Source of the DNA: Chrysogorgia sp. JL179-B06
Lineage: Eukaryota; Cnidaria; Anthozoa; Scleralcyonacea; Chrysogorgiidae
Direction of reading: 5' to 3'
NCBI GenBank assembly: GCA_035772405.1
Contig: JAYKKM010000260.1
Span: 620,001-684,000, forward strand
DNA: 64,000 nt
Shown here: positions 29,908-41,566 of the stretch, piece by piece
Position numbering within the stretch: the stretch's first letter is position 1
How the letters are laid out: each line of letters begins with the position of its first letter
Program-made: the position numbers and the translations under genes
The notes under the pieces: model-generated
The model's database searches: none
Told to the model about the DNA's origin: nothing
What the model saw: only the letters and a program-made list of their open reading frames with translations

Positions 29908-30603
29908 TTAAGGTAGCAATTGGCTTATCCAGCATCGCGTCGTAAAAAACCTTGCATCGCGCCCCTATTAATGCGATCACAACTTGTAATACATCAATTT
30001 AATGCAAATTGATCATAGAAAACAGTGTTAAAACCTAATTTTATTGGGGGTGAATTGTTCAATTGTTTTATTTACTGAAAGAAAAAATAAGTGTGTTGGA
30101 TTCGTCTGGTTAAAGTCCTTTCGAATTTAATTTATGGTTTTCCAGTTTATGCCGTTGTAACCTCCGATAAATGACCAGCAAAAACGTGTCGGCGATTTTT
30201 GAAATTCTGTTTCGTTCAATTTTTAATAATGATTTTCATGGTCACACATTTCATATCTTTTAAATTCAAAACGCGATAAAAACGAAAAAACGCAACGTAT
30301 CAAAAATCGACGACACATTTTCGTTGAACGGTATGTTTTCAACAACCGACAAAAATTTCAGTGAAAACTGTTAAAACGCGGCGAAGTTTTACCGGGGTGC
30401 AGAATTGAATTGAGAAAAAGCACCTGAAAGGCTTTGATCAAGTGTCCCGCCTTCTTATCCAATTAGACTTCGTCCAATCATATTTTAAAACTCAATTTTT
30501 CCAACTCAATTTTTTTTCACTTACATAACGATTTCTCAGATTCAAAAATGGAAAAAAAAATGTTCTTCATATTTGTAAATTTTTCCACTATTGCTACCTT
30601 AAA
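29908..30603. mobile_element. Possible ~700-bp foldback element
   Basis: TTTAAGGTAGCAAT at the left pairs with ATTGCTACCTTAAA at the right. Short terminal repeats only and no clear target duplication. It contains a second inverted pair, ACGTGTCGGCGATTTTTGA near 30185 against TCAAAAATCGACGACAC at 30300. No ORF. Confidence 0.45.
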
Positions 30604-30739
30604 TGCACGATGAAAAACTGTGACATTGATAGTAGCGGACTACAAAAAGTTTAAAAATTCTGTAAAGTTTTATTTATATACTGGTAGTCCATGAGTGGAA
30701 ATGCAGCCTTCTTACAAAAATTAATTTTCTCATCTTAGC

Positions 30740-31227
30740 TAGGGGTGCACCGGATATGGAATTTTCAAATCCGGCCAGAACTGGATTTGATAATTGGGGA
30801 TAATTTATTTTTTCAAAATGGCAGCCATATGATTGATTAATGATTGTTATTGATTAATGATTATTGTTAATGATTGTTCAACAAAATGAATTATCTCTGA
30901 CGGTTATAAAAAGCAGTTGGTTGTCTTTTATATTGTACTCAGTGGGAGGTGACTAAGCATGCAGCATGTAATAACTTTACTATAACCCTATTGTTTATAA
31001 CACAGTAGCACACTGTACAACTACAATCCCAACTTATATAGTATGTCATTCTGCCATTCTATGACATAAATAAAACAAGACATTTGTAGGCAAGCTGATG
31101 TAAAAGTAAAAAGTTAGTGACCTGTAAATCCGGTAAATCCTGCCGGATATAGAAAAAAACTCCAGCCGGATGCCGGATTTGGAAAATTCCTCAAATCCAG
31201 CCAGAATTGAAATCCGGTGCACCCCTA
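30740..31227. mobile_element. hAT-type MITE, 488 bp, with 8-bp target duplication
   Basis: Termini TAGGGGTGCACCGGAT and ATCCGGTGCACCCCTA, with further imperfect inverted similarity (CAAATCCGGC). Flanked by perfect ATCTTAGC duplications at 30732-30739 and 31228-31235. Terminal sequence and 8-bp duplication are diagnostic for hAT non-autonomous elements. It lies in intron 1 of the orphan gene. Confidence 0.92.
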
Positions 31228-31308
31228 ATCTTAGCTAAAGTAAAATTACATAAGACATGATTCCAACCAAGAATAGATGTTCCAAAATATCACATATTAC
31301 ATACATAC

Positions 31309-31500
31309 CCTGCCTTTCTCACTAGAAATATTTCCCAGTGATGTAAGAAATGCAGTTTCTGAAGTGCCAGGCATATGTTTTCTCACATAATCCCACAGTC
31401 TGAAAATATCTTGAGAGAAAACATGATTTAATTGCTTGGCTTTCCCAGGCCAGTAACCGTCGCCGATTATAGTCAATGATGTCAGTAAAAATTTGCTCAT
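31309..31500 (-). CDS. Three-exon orphan gene, exon 1
   Basis: Starts at the first Met after an in-frame stop (MSKFLLTSLTIIGDG) and ends at a consensus donor GTATGT, phase 0. Encodes LNHVFSQDIFRLWDYVRKHM and PGTSETAFLTSLGNISSEKG. The long first intron (31308-29623) contains a foldback element and the hAT MITE at 30740-31227. An alternative upstream exon in another frame begins after an acceptor near 31541, so the 5' end is uncertain. Confidence 0.5.
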
Positions 31501-32340
31501 AATTATTGGAATAATATGAGGAAACGAATGTCATATCGTCCTAAAATAAGACAAGATATAAAAGTAATGGATAATTAGATGCAACTCACCAATTGTAAAA
31601 TGTATAATCTAGTGAATTTAAACCACACACATATTATTTAGAAAATGAGTGGCCATTCATCAATTTTGTAAATTACTTCTAAAACGTCTACTATTAATAC
31701 ATTATAGATCAATGTTTTGAAGAAGCAAAAGTATAAAAAGTTGTTTTTTAAAAAGCTCAGTTTGAGTGGGTGACAGTTGATGCAGAACTAACAGTGTCTG
31801 TAAATGTGATACAGAACCGATGTTTTATTTATCACTTTCTGTATCATGATATAGGTACAGACACATTAAACCTTAATTTCTTTTGAATTTTCTTCATGAA
31901 TTATTAATTATTTAGATATATATAATTCCACCTACTGTAGCTTAAAACAATACTTTACTCAGCTACATAGATGTACACAGAAAACTACAAACCTGTTGAG
32001 GTGGTACAGGTGGACGTTTCTTCTAATTCAGTCATATCAGAATCACTTATGGCTTATCAGAATCACTTATGACGAGATTGAGGGTACGGCAGCCACATAG
32101 AGCCACAAAGGAGTATGGGACCCAGTCGAGGCAAACGTCGACTGCAATATCGATTGGCCTGAATCGATGAGGGGGGGAGGAGCATGATGTAGAAGCGCTG
32201 TCCTGTGCTCCACCAATTGCTACATCTCACTCTGACCCTGATAGCAACAATGGTCAACGAAGTTATAGACCCTGCGTTAATACCACTTGATCTGGTAATG
32301 TCAATGACCGTATACAACACTATCTCAGCAATGCAATGTT
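31501..32340. other. No gene assigned
   Basis: AT-rich up to about 32060, then GC-richer sequence that leads into the hAT remnant. A minus frame at 32063-32395 is a shadow. Confidence 0.4.
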
Positions 32341-33450
32341 TATGTATACAAAGAAGAATGGAGAAGCAGTAGATTTGGAGTGGCTGAAGCAGCAACTACG
32401 AAGGTGTATTGTTTTTATTGCCAGCTTTTTTGTAAAGAGGAGAGAAAGTTTAACAAATTTTGTATGGATGGGTTCAATGATTGGAAAATTAAGGAAGATA
32501 TTATACATATAGGTTATCTAATAAACATAGGTTATCTGCGAGATTATGTCTTACTGAGGCAAACATCAGGAAGAATAGACACTGAACTACGTTACTACAA
32601 AGGATTGCTGAGAGTCAAAAGTACTGGAAGCAAGTTCTGGTACGAGTAGTGGAAACGCTCATTCTCCTCTGTGAGAAGATCTACTGATGAAATGAAATGA
32701 TTGGAAAATTCGATCCATTTTTGGCACAGCACATCAACATTCATGCAAATCATGGCAGTGGTCACACATCTTATGTCTAAAACAACAATTGTGGAGGTTG
32801 TGCTGCTTATGCACAATCATGTCCTGAAGACGATAGTTGAAGAACTGTCCGGTGCCAAATACTTATCTGTGACAGTGGACTTTCATGTGAGATGTTTCCC
32901 ATTTAGACCAACTGACAATTATTGTGAGGCAAGAAAACAATTATTTTGAAACATGTATCAATGATTCAATGTGGTATGTGCACATACTGTACATGTACGT
33001 ATTAATTGTGTATTTACAGGTATTGTATGCCGAGTGGGCCTATTGAAAGATTCCTAACTTTCATACACATCATGCAATACTTGGAACAAAATGGCATCAA
33101 CTTTCAAAATTGTCAAGGCCAGAAGTAATATGTCCGGAAAGTACATCGGCATGCAGGCCCAGTTGAAAAGAGTTAACCCCCTAATTGACTGGGTCCCATG
33201 CGCGGTACATTCGCTAAATCTGGTGGGAAAATCTGCAGCAGATGCATGTGTGGATGCCGTGTCATTTTTTGCGATGCTGCAAAAGGTCTACGTTTTACGT
33301 TCTGCTTAACACTCTACCAAAATGGATGAAGGTACCTAAAAAGCGATCGAACACCAGATGGTCTATGGACGCCGAGGCTCTGGACGCATTGTTCCATGAC
33401 TTAGATTATAACATTATGCTCTATAACTCTACATGTGTAAGACTACATTG
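32341..33450 (+). pseudogene. hAT transposase remnant, ZMYM/TTF-finger type
   Basis: In several plus frames: VYCFYCQLF and GFNDWK (TTF-type zinc finger region), FDPFLAQHINIHANHGSGHT, ELSGAKYLSVTVD, SNMSGKYIGMQAQLKRVN, WVPCAVHSLNLVGKSAADA and, frameshifted, KKRSNTRWSMDAEAL. The order and wording match zinc-finger-MYM-type-1-like hAT transposases (SM-G-Y-G-Q, PC--HSLNLVG). Multiple stops and frame changes; the C-terminal dimerisation region is missing, cut at the LINE junction near 33470. Confidence 0.75.
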
Positions 33451-33479
33451 AACAAGTATCGAAATTTAATTATCAGGTA

Positions 33480-34202
33480 GCAGGTATAATGCTTGACGAC
33501 GAGCTCCTATGGAAAGAACATTTAAATATAGTTTGCACAAAAGTAGCCAAACGTATGGGCTGCTGTAACACCCTCAAAGCAGCAAAGTGTGTTTATCATA
33601 GTGTAATTGATCCACTTTTTAACTATGTGGACACTGCCTGGGGAGAACTGTGCGCCGGTTGCAGTATCAACTTACAGCAGTTAGTTGTTTCTGCTACCAA
33701 CTATGATGTATTGGCTAATCGTGCAGGTGGAACACTATATGAACGACGTAATCAAGACATGTTATGTCTTGTATTCAAAGCACTAAATAATGACTTACCA
33801 TCTTATATTAACAATATGTTTAACCTACGAGATAATATTAAGAACTTACGAGGTACAAATAAACTTGTGTTACCTCGTGTTAACACCACACGATATGGCT
33901 TGAAGTCTACCATCTATACAGCGAGTAAGGAATGGAATGAATTACCAGATGGTATCCGAGTCTCAACAACATGTAGGAACTTTATAGCTGCCTTGAAAAC
34001 TTTACACTTTTAAATTCTACATATATATAGTTTGATACATATATATAATTTATATTATTTGTATAGTCTTGTTAGGTAATATGTTTTAATTTATCTTCTT
34101 TTTCTTTTTTTTTTTTAAATTTTCTCGGAACATTAGCATGTATTTGCTAGAGGCCTAACCAGCTTCATATAACCGAGGTGAAATAAAGTTATCTATCTAT
34201 CT
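33480..34202 (+). pseudogene. LINE reverse transcriptase C-terminus with TATC-tailed 3' end
   Basis: Frame 33489-34013 starts with MLDDELLWKEHLNIVCTKVA, the L-G--ID--L-W--H---V--K--+ block downstream of the RT catalytic motif. It continues through CVYHSVIDPLFNYVDTAWG, LVFKALNNDLPSYI and ASKEWNELPDGIR to a stop. About 190 bp of 3'UTR follow and end in (TATC)n at 34188-34202, an organised LINE tail. The 5' part, including the YADD motif, is missing. The first tandem unit begins inside this ORF at 33864. Confidence 0.8.
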
Positions 34203-34790
34203 AAACCGAGCTGCCCGTTTGATGTAAGATACATAAGTGCGTTCTTATTTTAAAATGTTTATACAATCTAGTTCCTGAATATTTAAGTGATTATTTCATT
34301 AGAAACTCTAGTTTTCATAGTTATAATACAAGAAGATGATCTGATCTTCACCTACCCAAAGCATTTAGATATACTGGTTCAATACTCTTCCTGCAAATGT
34401 TATATCTGCTGCATCACTTTCGTCCTTAAAAGACTTATTAAGACCCCATCCATATGTATACGTTTTCCTAGCGTTTTCATATTGTTTCAGGTAATGGACC
34501 ATTGTTTTCTGCTCCCCCAAGGACTGAGAACAATATAAAAACGCTATGAAAACGCATAAGTGTGTACATGGCCTCAAGCTTACTTTTTAGGTGTTTAAAA
34601 ATTTTAAATGTTATTATTGTTACTTATTACGTTATAATTTTGAAATGTTATTGTAGTATCGTAAATTTAGTATCAGTAATAAGACTGTAAATAGGATTTT
34701 CTAAACTTGTAATGTAGATTATATTGAAGTAGGGCCCCCTGGATACCAGCCATGTGTTACCCTGTTGAAATAAAGTTTTATCATCATGAT
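34203..34790 (+). pseudogene. Second LINE 3' remnant, interrupted by a foldback element
   Basis: Directly follows the TATC tail. One frame reads NLVPEYLSDYFIRNSSFHSY with NTRR nearby, the P-YLS--F-----H-YNTR pattern of LINE C-termini. The 3' end, with GGGCCCCCTGGATACCAGCC and AAATAAAG, lies near 34730-34775. A palindromic insert at 34440-34573 splits it. Present again at +6993. Confidence 0.6.
34440..34573. mobile_element. Foldback element ~134 bp (unit A copy)
   Basis: ACGTTTTCCTAGCGTTTTCA with ATATTGTT on the left pairs with AACAATATAAAAACGCTATG on the right; outer CCATCCATATGTATACG / CATAAGTGTGTACATGGCC extends the stem. The same element is at 41433-41566 in unit B. Confidence 0.75.
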
Positions 34791-36470
34791 GTAAATGTTG
34801 AATCTCATCAATTCGATTTGTTCTACTTTTCAAACATAATTAAAATACACTGTTCTTGATTTATGTACAATAAATTATTCTATTTTATAGAAAATTTCTT
34901 AAAAACTATGAGAAAATATGGGATTTCAGACCTTTATACTTTTCTCAAAATTCAAATAAATTCATGGGGGAAGCCCCCAGACCCCCTAGAAATGTTTCAT
35001 CCCACTTAGCCTGTAGCCCAAAATTGGTGACTGGTCAGTTCAGACTCTCCAAACGCCATGTCAGTGGTGTTTGTCTTTTGCATCACTTTTGATGAAAGCG
35101 CTTAATTTTGACTGGGATGAGTGTGTTACTGGATAACATCTACTTTTTGTATCTGTGCTTGGGCAGATATATTGCTATCATGTTTGTTAACTAACTTTGT
35201 TCGCTTTATTAAGTTTGCTAGCTCGAAGCTCAGACGTCAATTTACAAGTTCGCAATACCATCAGTTTGTTAGATGGAAACAAGTGCATATTTTGCAAGTC
35301 AATCGTGTTCAATATTTCAACGCCATATTGTTTGAACAAAACAGCGACACATCCGAAGAGTGATATGGATTACAACTTGTCAAATTTGGCAAGTATTTTC
35401 AACATAAATTGCAGTCAATTTGCAAGTGTAATCTACTAGTTTTCGTACGTTTATGGAGTCATGGCTGAAGGCTGGCAAAATGTTTTCAAGTCTCGTCGAT
35501 TTATGCAGTTGAGTCAAATCAGCCAACGCATGTTCGAGCATTATGAAACCAAGCCTCTTTGGAGGAAATATATTATTGAGCCTCTTGTGAGGAAAAATGA
35601 AAATGGGCTTCTTATGAGGAAACATGAGTTTCATCACACAGCTATTAGAACAAAGATTATGGCAATTTCAGTTGACCACTTGATGTTGGTGGTGCAGGCG
35701 ATTGTTCTTTTAGAGCGGTTTCATATCAGTTATATGGTGATAGATAATCCTTAGATATTTGTTGAAAGTAATACAGATTACAAACAGAAAACGAATAAGC
35801 ATATGAAGGAGTTTATGAAAAGAAAACGGTCAACTGAGGACCCTCAATTAAGTAAGGAGAAATGGTTACATGAAGGAATATATGAAAAAACGTTCAACTA
35901 AGGACATGCAATTAAGTAGACTGCCGGCCAGCTCGAACTAAAACGCTCGAAAAAACATTTTGCATTTTTTGTTACAAGCTTGTAACCACCAAATATGTTC
36001 AGAATAGACTATTTTCGAAACCGTGAGGGGTTACCATCCCCGTTTTGAGCGCTAAACGTAAAATTGAGGTTTTTCTACAGCCTCTGTATGCACTTCGAGT
36101 CCGATGAATAGTTCGAAGGGGTTTCCTTTCAGTGTTGCTATGCAGCAAGTATTTGGTTCATGGCAACCTTTTAGCCAATAAGCACATGCTAATCATCGCA
36201 TAACAAACTACTTCCTTGGAAACCCAAGTAAGAAGCGATGTAAGAAGACAGTATTAGATACTCTCTAATAATATTGTTTGTTTTTGGGATCTGAATGTCT
36301 CGCCCTTTTTTCACACATTTTCGGCAAGTGGGCCGGTAAATATTTACATTTTTTAGAAAGGAAAAACACTATGGAAAAACACTAATAGTAATTATTATAA
36401 CTTGTCAAAGATTTGTTGGCCAATTAAGTACAGAAATTTGTGTGATTTTTTTCGATTGTACATAACGAGA
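34791..36470. other. Unit A segment without a recognised gene
   Basis: Includes a 97-codon plus frame (35461-35754, MAEGWQNVFKSRRFMQL), repeated exactly at 42454-42747. It has no motif I can name. A stretch near 35260-35290 reads DGNKCIFCKSIVFN, a C-x2-C word similar to the start of the orphan gene downstream; it may be an extra relic of that family. Confidence 0.4.
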
Positions 36471-39420
36471 ATGGATTCAAAATCGAATTCAAAAAGGAAG
36501 ATGGGAGACATTCTGCCAGTGGCTATTTTAAAACGGAAAAAAGAACTAGGAGAAACAGAAGTAAAATCTGATGCTTGCCTGTTTTGCCAAACTGGTGATG
36601 TAGCTGAACTTCGCTGCTGTTCTGAAGAAGGGCGAAACCGTGTGGTCGAAGTTGCAATAGAAGGAAAACAATTAAATTATCTAACATCAAGTGACATGAT
36701 TGAAAGAATACTTTCAGTCACTGACACTGGTTGTGGTAAAAACGATTTTGAACTAAAATGGCACCATGCATGTTACAGCAAATTTACTGACCAGGGCAAA
36801 CTAAATAGACTTAGGAAAAGGCATGAGAGTGATGAGACAGTTGCTCAGATATCATTTGCTGAACAGGTACAACTGTTGTACGCGTTCCAGGCATAGTCAT
36901 CGTTAACATGCAATAGACTGGAAACTCTCCATGTTCTGCCAAGGGGCTGATGGTCGGAATATTCGCAATGTTTTACCATGGAGTTGTCCAGAAAAATTAT
37001 ATCCTTAGCAGAATCAGATCTTATAATGTGAGTGCGACTAGCCAATGTTAGTGATCAATGCTAGAAATCAAAGAAGATTCTTGGTTTAAGGAAAGCAATG
37101 AAGAGATTGATGCCAAATTAAAAAATACAGCATGAACATTAGCACGTAAGTATGATTCACAACAAAATACCTTCATGGGCAGCCTTTAATGAAGTAATTA
37201 ACTCTGTTAATCCACCTATTACAACTCCTGGTATGCTCCCTATTCTTCAATCGGCAGCAGATGACAACAATACAATGACAACAATACAATGACAACAATA
37301 CAATGACAACTGTAATCAACCACTTCATGGACATCACTGAAAATCTGGGTCAACCATACACTGACATAGCTGTAGATCAACCCTTGTACAGCAGAGGAAA
37401 ATAACTCATCTGGGCAACCAAAGACAAGTATCAGCATGTTGTTTTTGTTATGGGGCACCTGCACATATTTAATTTTATCAAGGCTATAGGACAGCATATG
37501 GAAAATGCTGGGTTAGTAGATGTTTGGGTTGAATCACTAATTGATGATATAAAAGAGAGCAACATTTTAGAATTAGCAGATGGATTTGACAATGCATTTT
37601 TCAATGTACCAAATTTTGCCCTGTGGAGATCATTATATGAAGGTGGTTGAAACAATGCTAGACTTCATCAGAGGAAGTCAGGATGGGGAATTAGCCTCTT
37701 CACTTAGATTCGTTTGCTACAATGCTACCTTGGATGACTATGCAAGATGTGGAACCATTTACTTGGCAGAAATGAAAGATTTAGAAACATCCGAACCAGA
37801 AGTGTATAGAAAACGTATGGATGGACACTTTGTTGTAAAGCATGCTAATGAATGACCAAGCTAAGGAATGGCAGAGTAGAGGGTGCAAGATATCAAATGG
37901 CATTATTGGTATAACTAGAAATGATAGCCAGTGAAAAGTTTTGTATTACATGGGCAGAACGTCCTCTCATATCTCATTCCACTAGGGTGCTTTTTGATTT
38001 GGAAAAAGTTAGTGATAGGAAGGATGCCACACCATCAAGAATGAGAATTTATGAAGCAGCAGTAATAAATCAGCAGCAGTAATAAATTAGAAGAGCAATT
38101 TACGAGGTTTAATGTTTTTAAGATTGATGTATCAGAAATCAATGAAAATGCTGAAGACCTGAGGCAAGACGAAAACTTGGAAGAAACATCAAGACCTCCA
38201 AATGATGAAATAAGTTTACACCTCACTTCTCTGGCAACAAATTATGTCACATCAAGTGACATTCAACAAGATATGCTTTCAGCACAACAAAAAGGAATAA
38301 AATTAGTCTGTGAAAATGTTTCCCAGTGGCTAGTAAAGAAAGACGTTCAATTTTCTACCCTTTGAAGAAAAACAACAGTAAAACATTTGGCACATGTACA
38401 AAACAACTGTAGTTAGGAAGCAGAATGAGATCAAATCAATAAAGTCTGATAGAAAATTACTTCAACGATTTCTCACAGCATCAATATGAAAGAAATTCTT
38501 CAACATGAACTCTCAAATTTTGCTATCTTTGGCGAAGGTAAATGGCAACATGAACACAACATCTAAGTCTGATCTACTTAATATTTTAACAGGTATTGTT
38601 CAAATCTTACATTCAAGCCCAAGTCTAAACATGAACAGACACTTTGAACATTATACAAATGTATTTTCATTGATGAAAATGTTCAACGTGTTGAGGCTGA
38701 TAGTCTTATTTTGCATTCTTGTGAAGCAGTAAGCTATGGTTACAACGGGATTTTAGTTCTGTGTAGGGACACAGATGTGTTTTTACTTTTGGTTCATTTT
38801 GTAGGACACAATCAAGAAGTTGAAACCTGGATGTTTGGTGGAACTGCTAAGCAACGATTTTCCAAAACGATAATAGACAACATTCTAGGCTTTCATGCAC
38901 TCACAGGTAGTGCACAACCTCTTCATTCACAGGTTTTGGAAAGAAGTGCTGGAAGGGTATTGGGCGTAATGGCTCAATAAAAATTGAAGAGTTTGTCTGT
39001 CGATTGTACCAGGCTCCAGATCTGCTGACTGGGATTAACAAATGCAGAAATGACCTTTTTGAGAAGGGTAATAACGATTTGGAAAGATTACCACCAACCA
39101 AGGATGCTTTAGATTTGCACTTTGCTCGATGCAACCGCCAAGCAAAGATCTACTGTGGCTACTGTCAAATAATAGCATGCAGATAGTTGGTTTACCAACT
39201 GAAAGTGGAGGATGGAGAGCTTCTGACGAAAACCTTTAAGTTCCATGGACAACTTTGCCATCAATATCGACATGTTGTATCAATTTAACCTCATGTGGTT
39301 GTACAAAGAAGTGTAATATTGTAAGCCTGTAAGTGCTACAAAAGTGACCAGAAATGTACCTTGTTTGTGCATGCGATGCTAAAGAGTGTAAAAATCCTTC
39401 TGGATTAGCAGACAATTAAA
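36471..39420 (+). pseudogene. Orphan transposon-like gene, unit A copy (Cys-rich, PIN-like region)
   Basis: Pieces in order, in changing frames. N-terminal exon 36471-36896 (MDSKSNSKRKMGDI, ACLFCQTGDVAELRCC, LKWHHACYSKFTDQG: a C--C..H--C cluster). 37160-37500 (TDIAVDQPLYSRGK). 37450-37855 (GHLHIFNFIKAIGQHMENAG, TIYLAEMKDLETSEPEVY). 38035-38365. 38711-38980 (GYNGILVLCRDTDVFLLLVH: D-TDV block of a PIN-like fold). A Cys-rich tail near 39290-39420 (LTSCGCTKKC, VCACDAKEC). This is a known but uncharacterised repeated protein family of cnidarians. In unit A a small insertion near 37632 and others break the frame. Whether it is spliced or simply decayed is unclear. Confidence 0.6.
37261..37310. repeat. 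14-bp tandem repeat (also 44254-44303)
   Basis: GACAACAATACAAT repeated about 3.5 times inside the orphan gene; identical in both units. Confidence 0.9.
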
Positions 39421-39909
39421 CTATAACTATTGGACCTAATAAAGTTGCAAAATCCTACCTTCTTGCAGCTTCCATCATAGTGGTTGTTATGATTGAGCGA
39501 ATCAATTTGTGTGACAGGTTATGGATGAAAACAATTTGCTTTATGGTTATGTACAACAATGAAAACCTACTGTCTTCAAGGAGACAAAGGCATTTGGTAC
39601 TGCTGGTACTGTATATACCTAGTCTACAACTACTCTAAGATAATGTACTATAATAAATACTGCATATTAATTAGTCATAAATACAGTAGTATACTGTATT
39701 CATATCTAATTCAATTTCAGTTCAAAATAATATATATGCAGTTCATATTTATCAGTATATAGCACTTAGCAATATTTTTATAAAGTGGTCCAATTGGAGT
39801 TTTATTTCAGCTAGAACCTGTGATGGATAGATACATTTTTAAAGATCTGGACAATTCAGAATATGCAATTCTTGATCCCAAATAAATTATGTGACAGAGA
39901 GAAAGTAAA

Positions 39910-40580
39910 GTGTTTGCTGAAATTTTAAACAGACTACAAGATACTAACGATGACATTTTAAAAATTAAGGAGATAAGAGATAAAATTATGGGTCAAATAC
40001 CAGATGATCCAAGAAAAACTAAACAAATCATTTCAAACCTTCAATTACCTTTGGGTGAAAGGACAGAAAACGTACGAACTGATGGTCGCATGACAAATGG
40101 TGCTGTATATAGTGCCCACGCCCCCATTGAATCGTGATGACGATGGTTTATTTTTTGGAAGCTCGTTATTTTATTTAATTATTTATTAAACTCATTATTT
40201 GGAGTATCGAAACGTTGGGTCATGGACAGTAACTTTTAAAGTTACATTCAAAAAACCTTTTAAAGCCAGAGTAGCATCAAACTATGTCTCATTTATCACC
40301 TGGTTGCATTCGGAAATTATTTGTTGGCGCTGGTAATATTGTTAATAAAGTACAGTTAAACCAAAGAGACAAACCATCAGGGATAATATGGGTACAATTT
40401 GACAATGCTGATGTTGGTGAGAAAACTAGACATGAGAATAGACAACTTTATGTACAAAGTATTGAACGTACATGGACTAAAATCAATCACTACTACTCAT
40501 TTTGCTGTTGGTAGAAACAGAATAGCTCATGTTGTAAGAAAACAGATACTGTTAGCAGTTCAGGTGTCGATGGAGTGTGT
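39910..40580 (+). pseudogene. Pif1-like helicase fragment (unit A)
   Basis: Two blocks. 39910-40137 has FAEILNRLQDTNDDILKIKE. 40284-40514 has CIRKLFVGAGNIVNKVQLNQ, GIIWVQFDNADVGEKTRHEN and RQLYVQSIERTWT, followed in another frame by FAVGRNRIAHVVRKQ. The phrases match the C-terminal half of Pif1-type helicases carried by Helitron-like elements and by repeated Pif1-like genes in cnidarians. The Walker motifs are not present. Only a decayed part of the gene is here. Confidence 0.6.
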
Positions 40581-40856
40581 TTGACAATGGCCAACCTTAG
40601 TGTTTGATAGATATTTATTCTAGTTTGGGCCTTGTGACCGACCACACATAATGGGCTACATTCAGGTATCAATCAGGTGTGGTTGACAATGGCTGAACTT
40701 GATGTTCAGTCAGATTTACTTTAACCTGGGGCTCCCTGGCTAGGCACGAATACTGAACTAGATTCGCGTGCTAATTAGGTTTGTTTGGCGATAGCAGGAC
40801 TCGTTGTTAAGTGGACATTTGTCTTTTATTTGGACTATTTGGACCTCTATGGTCGG
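40575..40856. repeat. Degenerate ~115-bp minisatellite, unit A end
   Basis: Units carry GACAATGGC..AACTT, TTGTTCAGT, TTTATTTGGAC and ACCTCTATGGTC-GGCA words. This array forms the end of unit A and continues, longer, after unit B at 47592-48075. Confidence 0.7.
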
Positions 40857-41432
40857 CTTGTGTTACCTCGTGTTAACACCACACGATATGGCTTGAAGTC
40901 TACCATCTATACAGCGAGTAAGGAATGGAATGAATTACCAGATGGTATCCGAGTCTCAACAACATGTAGGAACTTTATAGCTGCCTTGAAAACTTTACAC
41001 TTTTAAATTCTACATATATATAGTTTGATACATATATATAATTTATATTATTTGTATAGTCTTGTTAGGTAATATGTTTTAATTTATCTTCTTTTTCTTT
41101 TTTTTTTTTAAATTTTCTCGGAACATTAGCATGTATTTGCTAGAGGCCTAACCAGCTTCATATAACCGAGGTGAAATAAAGTTATCTATCTATCTAAACC
41201 GAGCTGCCCGTTTGATGTAAGATACATAAGTGCGTTCTTATTTTAAAATGTTTATACAATCTAGTTCCTGAATATTTAAGTGATTATTTCATTAGAAACT
41301 CTAGTTTTCATAGTTATAATACAAGAAGATGATCTGATCTTCACCTACCCAAAGCATTTAGATATACTGGTTCAATACTCTTCCTGCAAATGTTATATCT
41401 GCTGCATCACTTTCGTCCTTAAAAGACTTATT

Positions 41433-41566
41433 AAGACCCCATCCATATGTATACGTTTTCCTAGCGTTTTCATATTGTTTCAGGTAATGGACCATTGTTT
41501 TCTGCTCCCCCAAGGACTGAGAACAATATAAAAACGCTATGAAAACGCATAAGTGTGTACATGGCC
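41433..41566. mobile_element. Foldback element ~134 bp (unit B copy)
   Basis: Same as 34440-34573, displaced by 6993 bp. Confidence 0.75.

Larger units (their letters stand above)
33864..40856 (+). repeat. Tandem duplication unit A, 6993 bp
   Basis: Runs from CTTGTGTTACCTCGTG inside a LINE ORF to CTCTATGGTCGG, and is followed immediately by the same sequence again (40857 onward). Contents in order: LINE 3' ends, a 97-codon unknown frame at 35461-35754, the orphan transposon-like gene (36471-39420), a Pif1-like helicase remnant and a minisatellite. The stretches I compared from 33864-37630 and 38624-40856 looked the same in unit B. The ~1-kb tract 37631-38623 carries many substitutions and indels. 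Confidence 0.95.
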
